NCBI GenBank assembly: GCA_016779565.1
Contig: JADHNJ010000010.1
Coordinates: 1-64,000 of the forward strand
DNA: 64,000 bases
Direction of reading: 5' to 3'
Source of the DNA: Pseudomonadales bacterium
Lineage (GTDB): Bacteria > Pseudomonadota > Gammaproteobacteria > Pseudomonadales > Azotimanducaceae
Shown here: positions 61,369-64,000 of the stretch, one piece after another
Layout of the letters: each line of letters starts with the position of its first letter
How positions within the stretch are numbered: position 1 is the stretch's first letter
Position numbers and translations under genes: made by a program
Notes under the pieces: model-generated
What the model saw: only the letters and a program-made list of their open reading frames with translations
Databases searched by the model: none
Told to the model about the DNA's origin: nothing

Positions 61369-62736
61369 GTGAAGACGCCCCAGTGCTATCGACCAGCGAA
61401 AGCTTTGGTTCATCTACTCAGACAATCTATACGCTGCTTGATGGGTTGCAGCGCACTGATAAGTAATGCGCTTGTACTGATAAGTATTGCACTTGTAGAG
61501 ACTTCGCTGGCGAAGGATTTAGCCAGCAACAGCGAACGCAACCAGCGCGCCACTTTAGCTGTTGAACAGCTGCTTAGCGAGGCGAGCATTGCGCAAGCCA
61601 ACGAAGATTGGCCTGCGCAAGAGTCACAGCTACTCGAAGCCCAGTCGTTGCTGCACCGCGAATTTGGCGTTGTTACGCCTCGGCAAATTACCATTGTTGA
61701 CCGCCTAGCAGCCAATCAAGTCGCTAGAGAAAACTACTCAAAGGCTAATCAGCTAGCAGAGTTCAACCACTTCATTCGAAGCCGCAATCAAGATTCAGGC
61801 GGCAGCACGGAAGCAGATGCGCTACTGGCAGACTGGTATTTACGTTCAGGTCAGTGGCGCGCCGGTCGAGGTCTGATCAAAACAGTAAATGCCGCGCAGC
61901 CGAATGATCAGGCCTTCGATGTCTCATGGGCGCTGCTTGAACTACAAATGTCGCTCTACAGCCCTATCTGTTGCAATAGCAACGAGGCGCTAGAAGTCTT
62001 AAGGCAGGCACAATTAACCACGGCAACCGTGGATCAGATGGCCGAGCTGAGCCAAACGGTGGCTGCCATTTTGATTCTTGAACGGCAGCTCGATGACGCT
62101 TTGCCAGCCATACAGACTATTCATCCATCCCAAACTGCTCAGGCTCAACTACTGCCTGGGCTTCACGCTTTTAAGTCGTCAGATCGAGATCGGATGGAAC
62201 GAACCAAGCTCGAAAGCGATCTAAGACTCAGGCGCTATGGCAGCGGTTTCGCCCTCGATAACGAAATACCCGACAACGAGCTCATCGAGTTTAGTGTTGC
62301 TCTCAACGATCGTTTTCTACCGATACAAGGACCTAACGGCGCTGAGTTTCACAAGCGAACTCAGCCTTTTGAACGCATAATAGGCTCACCTTTCCGCTAC
62401 AACCTTGAGCGCCTCAAACTGGTATTGCCAGCAAGGTACAGTCGCCTTGATCGGTTAGAAACTCTAAAGATCGATATGAGTTTTGATGTCAGCGAAGAGG
62501 GCCGGGCTCGGAATATTCGGTTTTTAAACGATCAGCCTAGACAGATTCGAAAGCTCATGAGAGATACTTTGCTGGCCGCGCGCTTTATTCCTGCCATGGA
62601 AGATGGCACCTTCGTAACCCAAAGCGACTTCTTACTTACCCAGACCTTCAACAATGAACTACTGCTAAATGCTGATGATGCCACCCATCAGCAAGCCAGT
62701 GACCGTGCTGTGGATGAGGAGCCGCGCCTTTTATGA
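61369..62736 (+). CDS. Exported TPR protein with TonB C-terminal-like domain
   Basis: A 455-residue protein starting at GTG 61369 with an N-terminal hydrophobic region (about 25-47) that looks like a signal peptide, cleaved near SLA-KD. The middle is helical and repeat-like (about 60-300), consistent with TPR: AIAQANEDWPAQESQLLEAQSLL. The C-terminal part (about 355-435) reads IDMSFDVSEEGRARNIRFLN with ARFIPAM, the pattern of TonB_C-type domains that contact outer-membrane partners. A 21-bp tandem duplication sits in the signal peptide. Its stop overlaps the start of the next gene, a paralog. Confidence 0.65.
   Translation: MKTPQCYRPAKALVHLLRQSIRCLMGCSALISNALVLISIALVETSLAKDLASNSERNQRATLAVEQLLSEASIAQANEDWPAQESQLLEAQSLLHREFGVVTPRQITIVDRLAANQVARENYSKANQLAEFNHFIRSRNQDSGGSTEADALLADWYLRSGQWRAGRGLIKTVNAAQPNDQAFDVSWALLELQMSLYSPICCNSNEALEVLRQAQLTTATVDQMAELSQTVAAILILERQLDDALPAIQTIHPSQTAQAQLLPGLHAFKSSDRDRMERTKLESDLRLRRYGSGFALDNEIPDNELIEFSVALNDRFLPIQGPNGAEFHKRTQPFERIIGSPFRYNLERLKLVLPARYSRLDRLETLKIDMSFDVSEEGRARNIRFLNDQPRQIRKLMRDTLLAARFIPAMEDGTFVTQSDFLLTQTFNNELLLNADDATHQQASDRAVDEEPRLL
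61455..61496 (+). repeat. 21-bp tandem duplication within signal peptide region
   Basis: Units 61455-61475 and 61476-61496 start with ACTGATAAGTA and differ at two positions. They encode the repeated hydrophobic blocks LISNALV and LISIALV, lengthening the signal-peptide core by seven residues without a frameshift. Confidence 0.85.
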
Positions 62737-64000
62737 AACGTTGGATATATTATTGTCTCGTCGTTGGCTTCGTGGGGTTTTCATTGCAAGCCTCGGGTGT
62801 AGAACTACTCATCTTGAATCATCTTTACGACGAACCAGACAACCTGCTTTGGGAAGATGAGATCGATCTCGACCCTCAATCTGGCGATACCAATCTGACT
62901 AAACCTCAAGCCCGGACCCTAGCTGAAGATCTGCGTCAAAGTCTCGAGAGCAGATTAGAGGATGATCCTATTGGTTCCGCTATGCAGCTGGCTAACGTGG
63001 GTATGTTTAGCACCTATGCTGGCGACCTCACGGCAGGTCAAACCGATTTAGAGTTAGCGCTCAAGCTACTTCAGGCGCAGCATCGCCAATACGATCCCGA
63101 ACTTACTCGAATTATCTCTGCCCTAGGGATCAACGCCTTCCTCCAGGAAAATTTTGAAGTCGCCGAAAACTATTTCCGGCGAAGCCAACACATTCATCAT
63201 CGTCAAGATGGCCTTTTCACCTCAGGACAGACGGCTAACTTGAACTGGCTAACCCGCACCTACCTTAGCACTGAACGCTATGAAGAAGCCGATACGGCGC
63301 AACGTCACGTGCTGCAAATTGCCCAGCGGAGACTCGTTAATGACAGTCCTCAACTTGATGAAGTTAAGCGCGGCGTGGCAATTTATTTGGGTCGCCGAGG
63401 TAGCACGATATCGCCCCTTGCCGACGAGATGGCACGCGCCAATCGGCAGCGACTTTTCAGTGAGGCACTCACGCTGATCCAAGAAGTCATCACTAGTATC
63501 GAGCAACGACTGGGCAAAGACGTTATGGAGCTCATCCCTGTACTTAAAACGAAAGCAGAAATCCATTTCTGGCGAGGGGGCCACAGCCGTTTTCAAGATG
63601 CATCCCTCGAGCGCACCCTTGCTATCATCCAAAATCAGCCTGATCCGGCTGAACACGTCCTTGCCGAAACTTGGCTAGACCTTGCCGACAGTTACATTCT
63701 AACGGGTAACCGCGGAGCGCTTGAGGCATATCGGCAGGCTTGGGCCATCACTACCGACATTTTTAACGACAACCTTGAGCAGGCCGACCCAGCAACTGCA
63801 GCATCGGCAGTATCCCCACCGTTCATGCTCTCGCCTAAGGCCTATTTCCCGCTGATCACAGACTACAAGCCTAAAACCTTGCCAGAGGGTGACCTCCCCG
63901 AGTTGTTTGTCGATGTAAGCTTCACTGTTTCAGAATACGGCCAACCCCGTCGGCTGCGTATTGTCGACAGAAATGTACCGACGGACGAGGCACGACTTGC
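62733..64000 (+). CDS. Exported TPR protein with TonB C-terminal-like domain, partial
   Basis: An open frame of at least 422 codons that continues past the window edge. ATG 62733 overlaps the upstream stop (ATGA), so translation is coupled. The N-terminus WIYYCLVVGFVGFSLQASG looks like a signal peptide. Helical repeat-like segments (AYAGDLTAGQTDLELALKLL-type blocks, YFRRSQHIHHRQDG, RYEEADTAQRHVL, LDLADSYILTGNRGALEAY) between about 90 and 330 suggest TPR units. The last visible segment FVDVSFTVSEYGQPRRLRIV (about 393-412) matches the TonB-C-like start in the upstream gene, so both are homologous. Confidence 0.7.
   Translation, partial: MKRWIYYCLVVGFVGFSLQASGVELLILNHLYDEPDNLLWEDEIDLDPQSGDTNLTKPQARTLAEDLRQSLESRLEDDPIGSAMQLANVGMFSTYAGDLTAGQTDLELALKLLQAQHRQYDPELTRIISALGINAFLQENFEVAENYFRRSQHIHHRQDGLFTSGQTANLNWLTRTYLSTERYEEADTAQRHVLQIAQRRLVNDSPQLDEVKRGVAIYLGRRGSTISPLADEMARANRQRLFSEALTLIQEVITSIEQRLGKDVMELIPVLKTKAEIHFWRGGHSRFQDASLERTLAIIQNQPDPAEHVLAETWLDLADSYILTGNRGALEAYRQAWAITTDIFNDNLEQADPATAASAVSPPFMLSPKAYFPLITDYKPKTLPEGDLPELFVDVSFTVSEYGQPRRLRIVDRNVPTDEARL

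Overview
The window looks like a chromosomal segment of a free-living, aerobic gammaproteobacterium of moderate GC content. The markers are cmoA-cmoB (wobble-uridine modification), an RluA-type pseudouridine synthase, a RimK/RimB pair, a Bax-type glucosaminidase, an NADP-dependent monomeric isocitrate dehydrogenase and uvrA. The many oxidative and acyl-CoA genes (acyl-CoA dehydrogenase, crotonase, CaiB/BaiF CoA-transferase, atypical thiolase, P450, SDR, three PhyH-type and one IPNS-type Fe(II)/2-oxoglutarate oxygenases), plus a sulfatase and a melibiose-type symporter, fit a marine heterotroph. A finer placement (for example an OM60- or Pseudohongiella-like lineage) is a guess. I see no prophage, insertion sequence, CRISPR array, rRNA or integron. 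Genes are dense on both strands, mostly in one- to three-gene units.

Layout. 1-0.5 kb: tRNA-Arg(TCG), and divergent from it a very strong LexA-type box in front of a small unknown ORF. 0.5-9.7 kb: MarR regulator, PhyH oxygenase, GPH symporter, VanX-like dipeptidase, an orphan winged-helix protein, then two related MATE exporters enclosing a second PhyH oxygenase. 9.9-18.2 kb: CoA-transferase, crotonase, HNH nuclease, cmoAB, a lipocalin-like protein, a CNT nucleoside transporter and an IPNS-type oxygenase. 18.3-24.7 kb: REC-EAL protein, P450, cystine-type symporter, monomeric ICDH. 24.9-33.7 kb: small secreted protein, RluA, hydrolase plus 5'-nucleotidase, second hydrolase, acyl-CoA dehydrogenase, an 820-bp gene-free stretch with a 17-bp tandem repeat, two metal-dependent hydrolases. 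33.9-44.6 kb: MFS carriers, a hybrid sensor-kinase relative whose kinase core is degenerate but whose receiver is intact, sulfatase, ZntB-like transporter, rimB-rimK, SMP-30 and CinA-like proteins. 45-64 kb: uvrA, Nudix, third PhyH overlapped with a small conserved protein, Bax-like protein, SDR-Nudix unit divergent from a molybdopterin oxidoreductase, MerC-like protein, thiolase-ChbG-NudL unit, LLM oxidoreductase, M48 peptidase, and two translationally coupled TPR/TonB-C-like secreted proteins, the last running off the window.

How it may work together. The acyl-CoA and oxygenase genes point to catabolism of branched or cyclic lipid-like carbon. The hydrolase/5'-nucleotidase pair and the CNT transporter could salvage extracellular nucleotides. 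RimK/RimB would tune ribosomal protein S6. Candidates for something new are the LexA-controlled small ORF, the pseudokinase-receiver protein, the coupled TPR/TonB-C pair next to an M48 peptidase, the PhyH/112-residue-protein unit and the MATE-PhyH-MATE cluster. None of these functions can be proven from sequence alone.
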